NCBI RefSeq assembly: GCF_030053425.1
Contig: NZ_JASGBI010000001.1
Span: forward strand, 2,364,001-2,428,000
Origin: Lysobacter stagni
Lineage (GTDB): Bacteria > Pseudomonadota > Gammaproteobacteria > Xanthomonadales > Xanthomonadaceae
DNA length: 64,000 nt
Reading direction: 5' to 3'
Shown: positions 45,485-55,569 of the stretch, piece by piece
How the letters are laid out: every line of letters begins with the position of its first letter
Position numbering within the stretch: the first letter of the stretch is position 1
Notes under the pieces: generated by a model
The model's database searches: none
The model's input: the letters and a program-made list of their open reading frames with translations, nothing else
Told to the model about the DNA's origin: nothing
Position numbers and translations under genes: made by a program

Positions 45485-45943
45485 ATGCCTGGATCCCTGG
45501 ACTTCATGCGGGAGGCACTCGCCCTCGCGCATGCCAACGTCGCCGCGGGCGGCCGGCCGTTCGGTGCCGTTCTGGTGCTGGACGGCGAGATCATTGCCCG
45601 CGCGGCCAACCGCATCCACGACACCCACGATCCGACCGCGCACGCGGAACTGCTGGCCATCCGCCAGGCCGCGCAGCGCCTGGACTCGCCGCGCCTGGAC
45701 GGGTGCGAGATCTACGCCAGCGGGCATCCGTGTCCGATGTGCCTGGCCGCCATGCATCTGTGCGGCGTGTCCGCGGTGTACTTCGCATACACCAACGAGG
45801 ACGGCGAGCCGTATGGGCTGTCGACCCGCGCGGTCTACGAGGAGATGGCGAAGCCGCCGTCGCGTCAGTCGCTGACGGTGTTGCCGCTGCGGCCGCAGGG
45901 CGAGGACGGCCTGTACGCGCAATGGGCCGATCGCCGGCGCTGA
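45485..45943 (+). CDS. Nucleoside deaminase (guanine deaminase/TadA-type fold)
   Basis: A 152-residue cytidine-deaminase-fold enzyme from the ATG at 45485. The zinc site is complete: HAEL (HAE, with the proton-shuttle Glu) and PCPMC. The C-terminal part with YFAYTNEDGEPYGLSTRAVYEEM resembles guanine deaminases of the GuaD type rather than tRNA deaminase TadA. It stands alone after the dksA terminator and is convergent with the MFS gene. Confidence 0.88.
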   Translation: MPGSLDFMREALALAHANVAAGGRPFGAVLVLDGEIIARAANRIHDTHDPTAHAELLAIRQAAQRLDSPRLDGCEIYASGHPCPMCLAAMHLCGVSAVYFAYTNEDGEPYGLSTRAVYEEMAKPPSRQSLTVLPLRPQGEDGLYAQWADRRR

Positions 45944-45955
45944 GTTCGCGCGCTC

Positions 45956-47254
45956 CTAGGCGCGCTGTTTGTCCGGATCGGCTTCGTGCAGTTCGCGCAG
46001 GTCGAGCCGGCGCAGCTTCGGCGCCAGCTTCGCGGTCACGGCGACCACGGCCAGCGTCATGCTGCCGCCGAAGATCATCGACGGGATCAGGCCGAGCAGT
46101 CGCGCGGCCAGGCCCGATTCGAACGCGCCCAGCTCGTTGGACGAACCGATGAAGATGCCGTTGATGGACGACACGCGTCCGCGCATGTGATCGGGCGTGG
46201 CCAACTGCAGGATGGTGGAGCGCAGCACGACCGACACGCCGTCGCACATGCCCGACAGCATCAGCATCACCATCGCCATCCACAGATGCCGCGACAGCGC
46301 GAAGCCGATGATGCACAGCCCGAAACCCGCCACGGCGATCAGCAGCACGCGGCCCGCGTGGCGCTGCAGCGGGCGTCGCGCCAGATAGACGCCCATCAGC
46401 ACCGCGCCGACGGCGGGGCAGGCGCGCAGCAGGCCCAGCGCCTCGGGGCCGGCGTGCAGGATCTCGCTGATGAAGGCCGGCAGCAGCGCGACGGCACCGC
46501 CGAACAGCACGGAGAACATGTCCAGCGCCTGCGCGCCCAGTACCACCTGGGTGTTGAGGACGAAGCGCAGGCCTTCGCCGATGCTCTTGAAGACGGGCGC
46601 ACGTTCGGCCGGCAGCGGCGGTTCGGTCACGCGCAGCGAGATCACCGCGATCGCCGCCGCCAGTGCGAAGGCCGCCGCGACCAGATATGCGGCGGTCTTT
46701 CCGCCCCAGGCCACGATCAGGCCGCCCATCGCCGGGCCCATCACCAGTCCGGTCTGCATCACCACACTGCTCACGCCGGCCCCGCGCGCGAACTGCTCGC
46801 GCTTGAGCACCCGCGCGAACAACGACATGTACACCGGCGCCAGGAAGGCGCGCACGATGCCGTTGACCGCGATCGCCGCGTAGATCACCAGCGTGCCGAA
46901 GCCGCCGATGCCGGTTGGCAGCACGCCGCTGGCCACGCCCGCCAGCGTCGTCGTCGTCAGCAGCAGGCCCACGCAGGCCGCCATGCCCAGCTTGCGTCGC
47001 GGCAGGTGGTCGACCGCGTAGCCGGCGAAGAGCGCGAAGCAGAAATAGGGGATGACCTCGGCCAGTCCGATCAGGCCCAGCGCCAGCGCATCGCGCGTGA
47101 GTTCGTAGACGTGCCAGCCGACCGTGACCGCGACGATCTGGTACGACAGCATCGCCAGCAGGCGATAGGCGAGCAGCCCGGTAAAGCCGCGGTTTCTCAG
47201 CAGCGCCCGGATGTCGGTGGATGGAGCGGTCGCGTCGAGCGTCGCCTCGCTCAC
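45956..47254 (-). CDS. MFS transporter (enterobactin exporter EntS-like)
   Basis: A 432-residue polytopic protein with twelve predicted membrane segments. The intracellular loop 2-3 motif appears as AGYAVDHLPRRKLG, typical of the MFS-3 subgroup around EntS. The substrate cannot be told; siderophore or drug export is possible. sufE lies 10 bp upstream on the same strand, so the two may be co-transcribed. Confidence 0.87.
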   Translation of the reverse strand: MSEATLDATAPSTDIRALLRNRGFTGLLAYRLLAMLSYQIVAVTVGWHVYELTRDALALGLIGLAEVIPYFCFALFAGYAVDHLPRRKLGMAACVGLLLTTTTLAGVASGVLPTGIGGFGTLVIYAAIAVNGIVRAFLAPVYMSLFARVLKREQFARGAGVSSVVMQTGLVMGPAMGGLIVAWGGKTAAYLVAAAFALAAAIAVISLRVTEPPLPAERAPVFKSIGEGLRFVLNTQVVLGAQALDMFSVLFGGAVALLPAFISEILHAGPEALGLLRACPAVGAVLMGVYLARRPLQRHAGRVLLIAVAGFGLCIIGFALSRHLWMAMVMLMLSGMCDGVSVVLRSTILQLATPDHMRGRVSSINGIFIGSSNELGAFESGLAARLLGLIPSMIFGGSMTLAVVAVTAKLAPKLRRLDLRELHEADPDKQRA

Positions 47255-47264
47255 TTGCGCGCGC

Positions 47265-47717
47265 TCACAGCTGCTCGCGCGCGCGTTCGCGGATGAAGCC
47301 CAGCAGCGCGGCCAGGCCGTTGCTGCGGGTGGGGGACAGGTGGCGGGCCAGGCCGATGTCGCCGATGTAGTCAGCGTCGGTGTCGGCGATCTCGCGTGCG
47401 CTGCGGCCCGAATACACGCGCAGCGCCAGGTAGATCAGGCCCGAGACGATGGCCGAGTCGCTGATGGCGTGGAAGTCGAGCCGGTTGGCGTCGCCTTCGG
47501 CGACGATCCACACCATCGACTGGCAGCCGTGCAGGCGGTGTTCCTCGGATTTCCATTCCGCCGGGAGGTCCGGCAGCTTGCGGCCGAGGTCGATCAGGTA
47601 CTGGTAGCGCTCCGACCAGTCGCCGAAGAACGCGAACTCGTCACGGATGGCCGCCTGCGCTTCACGCGTGGTGGCTTCGGTGGGGAACGGGCTGACGGGA
47701 GCGGCGATGGCGTTCAT
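47265..47717 (-). CDS. sufE: Sulfur acceptor protein SufE
   Basis: A 150-residue protein. The persulfide-accepting Cys lies in RLHGCQSMVWI, and the SufE core (YQYLIDLGRKLPDLP, RSNGLAALLGFI) is complete. It takes sulfur from SufS for iron-sulfur cluster assembly. No suf operon is adjacent; cysS lies 124 bp upstream on the same strand. Confidence 0.93.
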   Translation of the reverse strand: MNAIAAPVSPFPTEATTREAQAAIRDEFAFFGDWSERYQYLIDLGRKLPDLPAEWKSEEHRLHGCQSMVWIVAEGDANRLDFHAISDSAIVSGLIYLALRVYSGRSAREIADTDADYIGDIGLARHLSPTRSNGLAALLGFIRERAREQL

Positions 47718-47841
47718 GCGATGACGATTTTACGCCCGCGACGCGGCGGGCTTGCCCACGCGGGCTTCATGCGGATGGGTTGCTGCGTTGCGCACGCGGC
47801 GGGATTCGGCGCGCGACCGGCGAGGCCGCACGCCGGAGGGT

Positions 47842-49209
47842 TCATCCGCGCTTCCAGCGCACGCCCTGCGGCGTGTCCTCCAGCAGGATGCCTTCGGCCG
47901 CCAGTTGCTCGCGGATGGCATCGGCGCGGGCGAAATCGCGTGCCTTCTTGGCGGCAATGCGTTCGTCGATGAGCGCCTGGATGCGGGCGTCGTCCTCGTT
48001 GCCCGCACCGCGCGCGAACCATGTCGCCGGATCCTGCTGGAGCAGGCCCAGGGCGAAACCGGCGCCCAGTAGCTCGCGCTTGAGGCGTTGCCTGTCCTCG
48101 GCCGACTCGGCCTTGCGCGCCTCCGCGGCGATGCGGGCGATTTCGGCCAGCACCTGCGGCGTGTTGAGGTCGTCGTCGAGCATGGCCTCGATGGCCGCGG
48201 GAATCTCAGCCGTCGCGGCGATATTCGCCAGATCCCGCAAAGTTCCGTACAGGCGGTCCAGCGTGCGGACACTCTGGTCGATCAGGCCGTCGGACCATTC
48301 CAGCGGCTGGCGATAGTGCGCCGAGAGCAGCGCATAGCGCAGGGCCTCGGGCGGGTATTCGCCGATCAGGTCGTGCACGCGCTGGATGTTGCCCACCGAC
48401 TTGGCCATCTTGGCGCCGCCGAAATTCAGCATGCCGTTGTGCAGCCAGAAGCGCGCGAAGACCTTGCCGCCGTGCGCGCACTCGCTCTGCGCGATCTCGT
48501 TCTCGTGGTGCGGGAACTGCAGGTCGACGCCACCGGCGTGGATGTCGATGGTCTCGCCCAGATGCGCGGCGGCCATGGCCGAGCATTCGATATGCCAGCC
48601 CGGACGGCCCCGGCCCCAGGGCGAATCCCAGCCGGGGAGGTCGTCGGTGGACGGCTTCCACAGCACGAAGTCGCCCGGATCGCGCTTGTAAGGGGCCACG
48701 TCGATGCGTGCGCCCGCCAGGAGTTCCTCGGGATCGCGGCGGGACAACTTGCCGTATCCGGCGAAGCTGGCGACCGCGAACAGCACGTGGCCCTGCGCCT
48801 CATAGGCGTGGCCGGAACCGATCAGGCGCTCGATCATCGCGATGATCTGCGGCACATGGGCGGTCGCTTCAGGCTGCAGTTCCTGCGGCTTCACGCCCAG
48901 CGCGGCCATGTCCTCGCGGTAGGCGGCGGTGAAGCGGGTGGTGATGTCCGAGATCGGCACGCCCTGGTCGCGGGCGGCGTTGTTGATCTTGTCGTCGATG
49001 TCGGTGATGTTGCGGGCGTAGGCCAGGCCGCCGTAGCGGCGGCGCAGCACCTCGGCCAGCACCCCGAACACGACCGGCCCACGGGCGTTGCCGATGTGGA
49101 TGAAGTTGTAGACCGTGGGCCCGCACAGGTACATGGTCGGGCGGGCGGGATCGAGGGGCGCGAAGGGCTCGACCCGTCGCGTCAGGCTGTTGAAAAGGTG
49201 CAGGCTCAT
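47842..49209 (-). CDS. cysS: Cysteinyl-tRNA synthetase
   Basis: A 455-residue class I synthetase. The HIGH-type motif reads [15 protein letters not shown] is KMAKSVGN, and the zinc ligands begin with YLCGPT. It charges tRNA-Cys. The start at 49209 precedes the conserved [16 protein letters not shown]. Confidence 0.96.
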   Translation of the reverse strand: MSLHLFNSLTRRVEPFAPLDPARPTMYLCGPTVYNFIHIGNARGPVVFGVLAEVLRRRYGGLAYARNITDIDDKINNAARDQGVPISDITTRFTAAYREDMAALGVKPQELQPEATAHVPQIIAMIERLIGSGHAYEAQGHVLFAVASFAGYGKLSRRDPEELLAGARIDVAPYKRDPGDFVLWKPSTDDLPGWDSPWGRGRPGWHIECSAMAAAHLGETIDIHAGGVDLQFPHHENEIAQSECAHGGKVFARFWLHNGMLNFGGAKMAKSVGNIQRVHDLIGEYPPEALRYALLSAHYRQPLEWSDGLIDQSVRTLDRLYGTLRDLANIAATAEIPAAIEAMLDDDLNTPQVLAEIARIAAEARKAESAEDRQRLKRELLGAGFALGLLQQDPATWFARGAGNEDDARIQALIDERIAAKKARDFARADAIREQLAAEGILLEDTPQGVRWKRG

Positions 49210-49384
49210 GGGGTTACCGCCGGAAGTGCCGGCCATTCTAGCGGCAGGGCCGGTCGCTCGGCCGGGTCGGCGGAGGCGGGAGGGCTCGCCCACTCGCATC
49301 GGCCCGATGCTAAAGGCAAGATTCAGACCTCGGGCTCCCGATCCGCTTACAATTTCTGAACGTTTTTCCGACCTAGCGAGTGTG

Positions 49385-49846
49385 ATGGCCCGTCCAGTTC
49401 CGTTCCTGCCTGTCCTGGCCGCGCCCATCCTTGGGCTCGTGCTGGTCGTTGCGGGCACCGGGCCGGCACGCGCGCAGAACACCGTCATCCAGGCCGAGAA
49501 CGTGCGCTTCGACTATGCGCAGGTGTTGCGGGTGACACCGGTCTACCAGACGCTGCGCGCCACGTCGGTCGAGGAGCAGTGCGAAAACGCCGAGAACAAG
49601 GGCGATTCGCGCCTGTCGCGGGTGGTGGGGGCGGTGAAGGAGGCCCTGACGCGCGAGCAGAAGGAGCAGCAGGAGGCGTGCAAGCCGGTCACGGTGGAAC
49701 GCGAGTTCCGCCGGCCCATCGCCTACGACGTGGACTACGTCTACAAGGGCTCCAAGTACCGCTCGCGCCTGCCCGAAGACCCGGGCAACCGTCTGCGCAT
49801 CCGCGTTTCCGTGACGCCGGTCGTGCAGGCGCCGCGCAGCCGCTGA
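49385..49846 (+). CDS. Exported hypothetical protein
   Basis: A 153-residue protein. A signal peptide ends GPARAQ. The C-terminal half ([33 protein letters not shown]) resembles the tail domain of glycine-zipper 2TM envelope proteins, but the glycine zipper itself is missing. Two cysteines are present (EEQCENAEN and EACKP) that could form a disulfide. It is divergent from cysS. Confidence 0.7.
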   Translation: MARPVPFLPVLAAPILGLVLVVAGTGPARAQNTVIQAENVRFDYAQVLRVTPVYQTLRATSVEEQCENAENKGDSRLSRVVGAVKEALTREQKEQQEACKPVTVEREFRRPIAYDVDYVYKGSKYRSRLPEDPGNRLRIRVSVTPVVQAPRSR

Positions 49847-49904
49847 CCTGTCGCTTACCGATGCTTGCACCCGCCGCGGGTGCATGCGAGCATTCGCACC
49901 CTCG

Positions 49905-50009
49905 ATGAACGCCCACTACGCCGACGCCGACGTCCTCACCTCCGCCTACATGGCGGCGGGCATGACCTCGCGCGCGCGCCGACCGTATTCCCGCCAATCC
50001 GCTGGGTAA
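49905..50009 (+). CDS. Possible arginine leader peptide before argF'
   Basis: A 34-codon open frame. Four Arg codons lie within eight codons near its end (SRARRPYSRQ), 42 bp before a terminator-like hairpin and about 110 bp before the argF' start. No strong ribosome-binding site is seen, so translation is unproven. If real it would be the sensor of an arginine attenuator; if not, this is plain leader sequence. Confidence 0.3.
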   Translation: MNAHYADADVLTSAYMAAGMTSRARRPYSRQSAG

Positions 50010-50050
50010 CGGTCACACGCGCCATTCGCAACAGGCGAAGTGACATACGG

Positions 50051-50094
50051 AAAGCCCAGCCTACGCGCTGGGCTTTCTTGCTTTCGGGCCCAGC
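50051..50094 (+). promoter_or_regulatory. Terminator/antiterminator-like hairpins upstream of argF'
   Basis: AAAGCCCAGC (50051-50060) and GCTGGGCTTT (50067-50076) form a perfect 10-bp stem with loop CTACGC, followed by CTTGCTTTC. The segment GCTGGGC (50067-50073) can instead pair with GCCCAGC at 50088-50094. These two pairings exclude each other, the layout of an attenuator. It could also simply end the transcript from the gene at 49385. Confidence 0.5.
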
Positions 50095-50121
50095 AGATCC
50101 TCTCCCACCGGAATGCACCCG

Positions 50122-51132
50122 ATGACCCACAAGCACTTCCTCAACACCCAGGACTGGTCGCGCGCCGACCTCGACGCGCTTCTGACGCAGGCCGCGCAGT
50201 TCAAGCGCAGCAAGCTGGGCGACCAGCTCAAGGGCAAGTCGATCGCGCTGGTGTTCTTCAACCCGTCCATGCGCACCCGCACCAGCTTCGAGCTGGGCGC
50301 GTTCCAGCTGGGCGGCCATGCTGTGGTGCTGCAGCCCGGCAAGGACGCGTGGCCGATCGAGTTCAACCTGGGCACCGTGATGGACGGCGACACCGAGGAG
50401 CACATCGCCGAAGTGGCGCGCGTGCTGGGCCGGTATGTCGACCTGATCGGCGTGCGTGCGTTCCCGAAGTTCGTCGACTGGCAGTACGACCGCCAGGACA
50501 TCGTGCTCAACAGCTTCGCCAAGTATTCGCCGGTGCCGGTGATCAACATGGAGACCATCACGCACCCGTGCCAGGAGTTGGCGCACATCCTCGCGCTGCA
50601 GGAACACTTCGGCACCGCCGACCTGCGCGGCAAGAAGTACGTCCTGACCTGGACCTACCACCCCAAGCCGCTCAACACCGCGGTGGCCAATTCCGCGCTG
50701 ACCATCGCCACGCGCATGGGCATGGACGTCACGCTGTTGTGCCCGACGCAGGACTACCTTCTGGACGAGCGCTACATGGGCTGGGCGGAGCAGAACGTCG
50801 CCGAGAGCGGTGGTTCGTTCACCGTCAGCCACGACATCGAAAGCGCCTACCGCGGTGCGGATGTCGTCTACGCCAAGAGCTGGGGCGCGCTGCCGTTCTT
50901 CGGCAACTGGGAACCGGAAAAGCCCATCCGCGACCAGTACAAGCACTTCATCGTCGACGAGGCCAAGATGGCCCTCACCAACCACGGCGTCTTCAGTCAC
51001 TGCCTGCCGCTGCGCCGCAACGTCAAGGCGACGGACGCGGTGATGGACTCGCCGCAGTGCATCGCCATCGACGAAGCCGAAAACCGCCTGCACGTGCAGA
51101 AGGCCATCATGGCCACGCTCGCCGGCCGCTGA
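50122..51132 (+). CDS. argF': N-acetylornithine carbamoyltransferase
   Basis: A 336-residue transcarbamylase from the ATG at 50122; an ATG at 50113 adds three residues. [17 protein letters not shown] is the carbamoyl-phosphate loop, HPCQELAH and the C-terminal [18 protein letters not shown] complete the site. The sequence throughout resembles the Xanthomonas campestris enzyme, which acts on N-acetylornithine rather than ornithine. The product acetylcitrulline is the substrate of ArgE' downstream. It is the first gene of the arginine cluster, 34 bp before argG. Confidence 0.92.
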   Translation: MTHKHFLNTQDWSRADLDALLTQAAQFKRSKLGDQLKGKSIALVFFNPSMRTRTSFELGAFQLGGHAVVLQPGKDAWPIEFNLGTVMDGDTEEHIAEVARVLGRYVDLIGVRAFPKFVDWQYDRQDIVLNSFAKYSPVPVINMETITHPCQELAHILALQEHFGTADLRGKKYVLTWTYHPKPLNTAVANSALTIATRMGMDVTLLCPTQDYLLDERYMGWAEQNVAESGGSFTVSHDIESAYRGADVVYAKSWGALPFFGNWEPEKPIRDQYKHFIVDEAKMALTNHGVFSHCLPLRRNVKATDAVMDSPQCIAIDEAENRLHVQKAIMATLAGR

Positions 51133-51166
51133 TACCGAAACGCAAAGACCCCACAGAGATCCAGAC

Positions 51167-52372
51167 ATGAGCAAAGACATCGTCCTCGCCTTCTCCGGCG
51201 GCCTCGACACCAGCTTCTGCGTGCCCTACCTGAAGGAGCGCGGCTGGAACGTGCACACCGTGTTCGCCGACACCGGTGGCGTCGACGCGGAAGAACGCGC
51301 CTTCATCGAGCAGCGCGCCGCCGAACTCGGCGTGGCCTCGCACGTCACCGTCGACGGCGGCCCGGCCATCTGGGAAGGCTTCGTCAAGCCGTTCGTGTGG
51401 GCCGGCGAGGGCTACCAGTCGCAGTACCCGCTGCTGGTGTCCGACCGTTACCTCATCGTCGACGCCGCCCTCAAGCGCTGCGACGAACTGGGCACGAAGG
51501 CCATCGCGCACGGTTGCACCGGCATGGGTAACGACCAGGTGCGTTTCGATCTGGCCGTGAAGGCGCTGGGCGATTACGAGATCGTGGCGCCGATCCGCGA
51601 GATCCAGAAGGAACACACCGAAGTCCGCGCCTACGAGCAGAAGTACCTGGAAGACCGCGGCTTCGGCGTGCGCGCCAAGCAGAAGGCCTACACCATCAAC
51701 GAGAACCTGCTGGGTCTGACGATGTCCGGCGGCGAGATCGACCGCTGGCAGGCACCGGGCGAAGGCGCGGTTGGCTGGTGCAAGCCGCGCAGCGAATGGC
51801 CGGCGCAGCCCCTGCGCGTGAAGATCGGCTTCGTCAACGGCGAAGCGGTGACGCTGGACGGCCAGAAGATCGAAGGGCACACGATGCTGGCCAGGCTCAA
51901 CGGCCTGTTCGCGCAGTACGGCGTGGGCCGTGGCCTGTACACCGGCGACACCACCATCGGTCTGAAGGGCCGCATCATCTTCGAAGCGCCGGGCCTGACC
52001 GCGTTGCTCGCCGCGCACCGCGCGCTGGAAGAAGCCGTGTTGAGCAAGCAGCAGAACCGCTTCAAGCCCGAGGTGGCGCGCAAGTGGGTGGAGCTGGTGT
52101 ACGAGGGCTTCTTCCACGATCCGCTCAAGACCGACCTGGAAGCCTTCCTGCAGTCGAGCCAGTCCACGGTCAACGGCGAAGTCACGCTGGAAACCAACGG
52201 CGGCACCGTCACCGCCGTTGCCATCGAATCCAAGCACATCCTCAACGCCAAGGGCGCGACCTATGCGCAGGCGGCGGACTGGGGCGTGGCCGAGGCAGAA
52301 GGCTTCATCAAGCTGTTCGGCATGAGCAGCACGCTGTGGGCCGAAGTGAACCGCGGTGGCGGGAAGGGCTGA
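51167..52372 (+). CDS. argG: Argininosuccinate synthase
   Basis: A 401-residue enzyme. The N-type ATP motif reads [16 protein letters not shown], and [16 protein letters not shown] follows. It joins citrulline and aspartate. Placed between argF' and argE', it lies 1 bp before the latter's GTG. Confidence 0.95.
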   Translation: MSKDIVLAFSGGLDTSFCVPYLKERGWNVHTVFADTGGVDAEERAFIEQRAAELGVASHVTVDGGPAIWEGFVKPFVWAGEGYQSQYPLLVSDRYLIVDAALKRCDELGTKAIAHGCTGMGNDQVRFDLAVKALGDYEIVAPIREIQKEHTEVRAYEQKYLEDRGFGVRAKQKAYTINENLLGLTMSGGEIDRWQAPGEGAVGWCKPRSEWPAQPLRVKIGFVNGEAVTLDGQKIEGHTMLARLNGLFAQYGVGRGLYTGDTTIGLKGRIIFEAPGLTALLAAHRALEEAVLSKQQNRFKPEVARKWVELVYEGFFHDPLKTDLEAFLQSSQSTVNGEVTLETNGGTVTAVAIESKHILNAKGATYAQAADWGVAEAEGFIKLFGMSSTLWAEVNRGGGKG

Positions 52373-52373
52373 C

Positions 52374-53462
52374 GTGCTCGCCAAGACGCTCAAGCACCTG
52401 GAAGCGCTGGTGTCGTTCGACACCCGCAATCCGCCGCGCGATATCGGTACCGGTGGGATCTTCGACTACCTGCGTTCGCAGCTGGAAGGTTTCCGCATCG
52501 ACGTCATCGACCATGGCGACGGCGCGGTGTCGATGCTGGCCGTGCGCGGCAATCCGCGCCGGCTGTTCAACGTGCATCTGGACACCGTGCCTTCCTCGGA
52601 AGCATGGAGCGCCGATCCGCACCGCCTGCGCGTGACGAGCGACCGTGCAATCGGCCTGGGCGCCTGCGACATCAAGGGCGCCGCGGCGGGCCTGGTCACG
52701 GCGGCCTCGGTCGCGCAGGGCGATGCGGCGTTCCTGTTCTCCACCGACGAAGAGGCGAACGACGCGCGCTGCATCGCGGCGTTCCTCGGCAGCGGCCATT
52801 CGTTCCAGGAAGTGATCGTCGCCGAGCCGACGAAATGCGAAGCCGTGCTCGCGCACCGAGGCATCAGCTCGGTGCTGTTGAAGTTCCGCGGCGTGGCGGG
52901 CCACGCGTCGGGTGCCAACGCGCTGCAGGCCAGCGCGCTGCACCAGGCGATCCGCTGGGGCGGGCACGCGCTGGACTTCGTCGAGAGCCAGGCGCACCAG
53001 CGTTTCGGCGGCCTCACCGGCCTGCGCTTCAACATCGGTCGCGTGGAAGGTGGCATCAAGGCCAACATGATCGCGCCCAGTGCGGAGCTGCGTTTCGGCT
53101 TCCGTCCGTTGCCGTCGATGTCCATCGATGCGCTGCACGAGACCTTCGGCACGCTGATCGAAGCCGGCGGCATCGAACGCTACGAGGAAACCTTCCGCGG
53201 TCCGTCGTTGCCGTCCGGCGACGTCGCCGATGCGGAGCGACGGCGCCTGGAAGGCCGCGACCTGGCCGATGCCCTCGGCCTGCCGATCGGCAACGCCGTG
53301 GATTTCTGGACGGAAGCCTCGCTGTTCTCCGCCGCCGGACTCACCGCGATCGTCTATGGCCCGGGCGACATCGCCCAGGCCCATACCGCCGACGAGTGGG
53401 TCGCTCTGGAGCAGCTGTTGCGCTACACCGAATCGGTAACCCGCATCCTCGAACATTCCTGA
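52374..53462 (+). CDS. argE': Acetylcitrulline deacetylase
   Basis: A 362-residue M20-family metallohydrolase from the GTG at 52374. The zinc motifs are NVHLDTVP, GACDIKG and FSTDEEAND, with AEPT later. In the Xanthomonas pathway this enzyme deacetylates N-acetylcitrulline, which agrees with the acetylornithine transcarbamylase upstream. It is shorter than ArgE of E. coli (383). Confidence 0.92.
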   Translation: MLAKTLKHLEALVSFDTRNPPRDIGTGGIFDYLRSQLEGFRIDVIDHGDGAVSMLAVRGNPRRLFNVHLDTVPSSEAWSADPHRLRVTSDRAIGLGACDIKGAAAGLVTAASVAQGDAAFLFSTDEEANDARCIAAFLGSGHSFQEVIVAEPTKCEAVLAHRGISSVLLKFRGVAGHASGANALQASALHQAIRWGGHALDFVESQAHQRFGGLTGLRFNIGRVEGGIKANMIAPSAELRFGFRPLPSMSIDALHETFGTLIEAGGIERYEETFRGPSLPSGDVADAERRRLEGRDLADALGLPIGNAVDFWTEASLFSAAGLTAIVYGPGDIAQAHTADEWVALEQLLRYTESVTRILEHS

Positions 53463-53475
53463 TGCCTGACCACGA

Positions 53476-53579
53476 CCGGAAGCCCGCTTCCGGAGCCCCC
53501 TTGAGTCAAGGGGGCGGCCTCGCCGAAGGCGAGGCGGGGATCTGGCACTAGACCCTGAGGGGGCCGCGAAGCGGACCCC
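53476..53579. repeat. Cluster of four hairpins between argE' and argB
   Basis: Four consecutive inverted repeats in 104 bp: CCGGAAGC-CC-GCTTCCGG (53476-53493), CCCCCTTG-AGT-CAAGGGGG (53496-53514), GCCTCGCC-GAA-GGCGAGGC (53517-53535) and an imperfect GGGG-CCGC-GAA-GCGG-CCCC (53559-53579). No T-tract follows, so they are not typical terminators. They may be a REP-like element or an mRNA-stabilising barrier in the operon. Confidence 0.7.
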
Positions 53580-53623
53580 GCCGGCCCGAAGCAGATGCAA
53601 GAACGTACCCATACCGCTCAAAG

Positions 53624-54952
53624 ATGAACGACGCCCGCGACATCCAGACCCGCCAGACCATCGTGCGCCTGCTCTCGAGCATGGCCAGCGCGAAGGAGAT
53701 CTCGCAGTACCTCAAGCGTTTCTCGCAGCTCGACGCCAAGCGCTTCGCGGTGGTGAAAGTCGGCGGCGCCGTGCTGCGCGACGACCTCGAGGCGCTGACG
53801 TCCTCGCTCGCCTTCCTGCAGGACGTCGGCCTCACACCCATCGTCATCCACGGCGCCGGCCCGCAGTTGGACGAGGAACTGTCCGCCGCCGGCATCGTCA
53901 AGCAGACCGTCAACGGCCTGCGGGTGACCTCGCCGGAAGCGCTGGCCATCGTGCGCCGCGTGTTCCAGTCGCAGAACCTCAAGCTGGTGGAGGCGCTGCA
54001 GGCCTTCGATGCACGCGCCACGTCCATCGTTTCCGGTGTGTTCGAAGCCGACTACCTCGAACGGGATACCTACGGCCTGGTCGGCGAGGTGAAGCGCGTC
54101 AACCTGGCGCCGATCGAGGCCAGCCTGCGTGCCGGCTCGATTCCGGTCATCGCCAGCCTGGGCGAAACCGTCAGCGGCCAGATCCTCAACGTCAACGCCG
54201 ACTTCGCCGCCAACGAGCTGGTGCAGAAGCTGCAGCCGTACAAGATCGTCTTCCTCACCGGCACCGGTGGCCTGCTCGACGACAACGGCAAGGTGATCGA
54301 TTCGATCAACCTGTCCACCGAGTTCGACCACCTGATGTCGCAGCCGTGGATCAACGGCGGCATGCGCGTGAAGATCGAGCAGATCAAGGACCTGCTGGAC
54401 AAGCTGCCGCTGACCTCCTCGGTGTCCATCACCAAGCCGTCGGAGCTGGCCAAGGAACTGTTCACGCACAAGGGTTCGGGCACGCTGGTGCGCCGCGGCG
54501 AACGCGTGCTGCAGGTCTCGCAATGGAACGAGCTGGACCTGGAGCGCCTGCGTGGCCTCATCGAGTCCGCCTTCGGCCGTCGCCTGCTGCCGGATTATTT
54601 CGAGCGCACCACGCTGCATCGCGCGTATGTCAGCGAGAACTACCGCGCGGCGGTGATCCTCACGTCCGAGGATGCCGGCATCTATCTGGACAAGTTCGCC
54701 GTGCTCGACGAAGCGCAGGGCGAAGGCCTGGGACGCGCGGTGTGGCAGGTGATGCGCGAGCAGAACCCGCGCCTGTTCTGGCGTTCGCGCCACGGCAACC
54801 CCGTCAACCCGTTCTATTACTCCGAGTCCGATGGCTGCCTGAAGCAGGAGAAGTGGAAGGTGTTCTGGTACGGCGTGGACAGTTTCGCCGAGATCGCGCG
54901 TTGCGTGGAGCACTGTGCGACGCGGGTCCCGACGCTGGCGGATCCGACATGA
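53624..54952 (+). CDS. argB: Bifunctional N-acetylglutamate kinase/synthase
   Basis: A 442-residue fusion. The kinase domain (residues 1-290) has [25 protein letters not shown] and the [14 protein letters not shown]-site segment. The C-terminal NAT (GNAT-like) domain (about 300-442) carries the synthase with acetyl-CoA-binding [11 protein letters not shown]. Fused NAGS-K proteins of this type are known from Xanthomonas and resemble vertebrate NAGS; arginine inhibits them. It overlaps the GNAT gene by 4 bp. Confidence 0.93.
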   Translation: MNDARDIQTRQTIVRLLSSMASAKEISQYLKRFSQLDAKRFAVVKVGGAVLRDDLEALTSSLAFLQDVGLTPIVIHGAGPQLDEELSAAGIVKQTVNGLRVTSPEALAIVRRVFQSQNLKLVEALQAFDARATSIVSGVFEADYLERDTYGLVGEVKRVNLAPIEASLRAGSIPVIASLGETVSGQILNVNADFAANELVQKLQPYKIVFLTGTGGLLDDNGKVIDSINLSTEFDHLMSQPWINGGMRVKIEQIKDLLDKLPLTSSVSITKPSELAKELFTHKGSGTLVRRGERVLQVSQWNELDLERLRGLIESAFGRRLLPDYFERTTLHRAYVSENYRAAVILTSEDAGIYLDKFAVLDEAQGEGLGRAVWQVMREQNPRLFWRSRHGNPVNPFYYSESDGCLKQEKWKVFWYGVDSFAEIARCVEHCATRVPTLADPT

Positions 54953-55569
54953 GTGCGACGCAGTTCCTCGATCCGGTGGTGCTCGAAGGTCGCCACGTGC
55001 GGCTGGAGCCGATGGAGGCCGCGCATGCCGCCGGGCTGGCCCAGGCCGTGCGCGACGGCGAGCTGTGGAAACTCTGGTACACCAGCGTGCCTACGCCGGA
55101 CGCGATGGGCGATCACGTCGAGCTGATGCTGAAGCGCCGTGCGCTGCGCACGTTCCTGCCGTTCGTGGTGCGCCTGCCCGGGACGGGCGAGATCGTGGGC
55201 CAGACCACGTTCTGCAACGTCGACCACGAACAACGCCGCGTCGAGATCGGTTACACCTGGTATGCGCAGCGCGTACAGCGCAGCGCGGTCAACACCGAGG
55301 CGAAACTTCTCCTGCTGGGGCATGCCTTCGAGGCGTGGGACTGCATCGCCGTGGAGTTCCGCACCAACTGGTTCAACGAACGCTCGCGCGCGGCCATCGC
55401 GCGCCTGGGCGCCAAGCAGGACGGCGTCCTGCGCAACCACATGCGCATGCCCGATGGCGCCTTCCGCGACACGGTGGTCTTCTCGATCATCCCGACGGAA
55501 TGGCCCGCGGTGAAGCGCAACCTGCAACACCGGCTCGACCGGAACGAACAAGGGAGTGACCGGACGTGA
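54949..55569 (+). CDS. GNAT family N-acetyltransferase
   Basis: A 206-residue acetyltransferase of the RimJ/RimL type (GNAT). [20 protein letters not shown] opens the fold and the [30 protein letters not shown] region lies in the acetyl-CoA site. Its start overlaps argB (ATGA) and its stop overlaps argC (GTGA), so it is translationally coupled in the arginine cluster. The substrate is unknown; an amino-acid-derived metabolite of the cluster is a reasonable guess, no more. Confidence 0.85.
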   Translation: MSATQFLDPVVLEGRHVRLEPMEAAHAAGLAQAVRDGELWKLWYTSVPTPDAMGDHVELMLKRRALRTFLPFVVRLPGTGEIVGQTTFCNVDHEQRRVEIGYTWYAQRVQRSAVNTEAKLLLLGHAFEAWDCIAVEFRTNWFNERSRAAIARLGAKQDGVLRNHMRMPDGAFRDTVVFSIIPTEWPAVKRNLQHRLDRNEQGSDRT

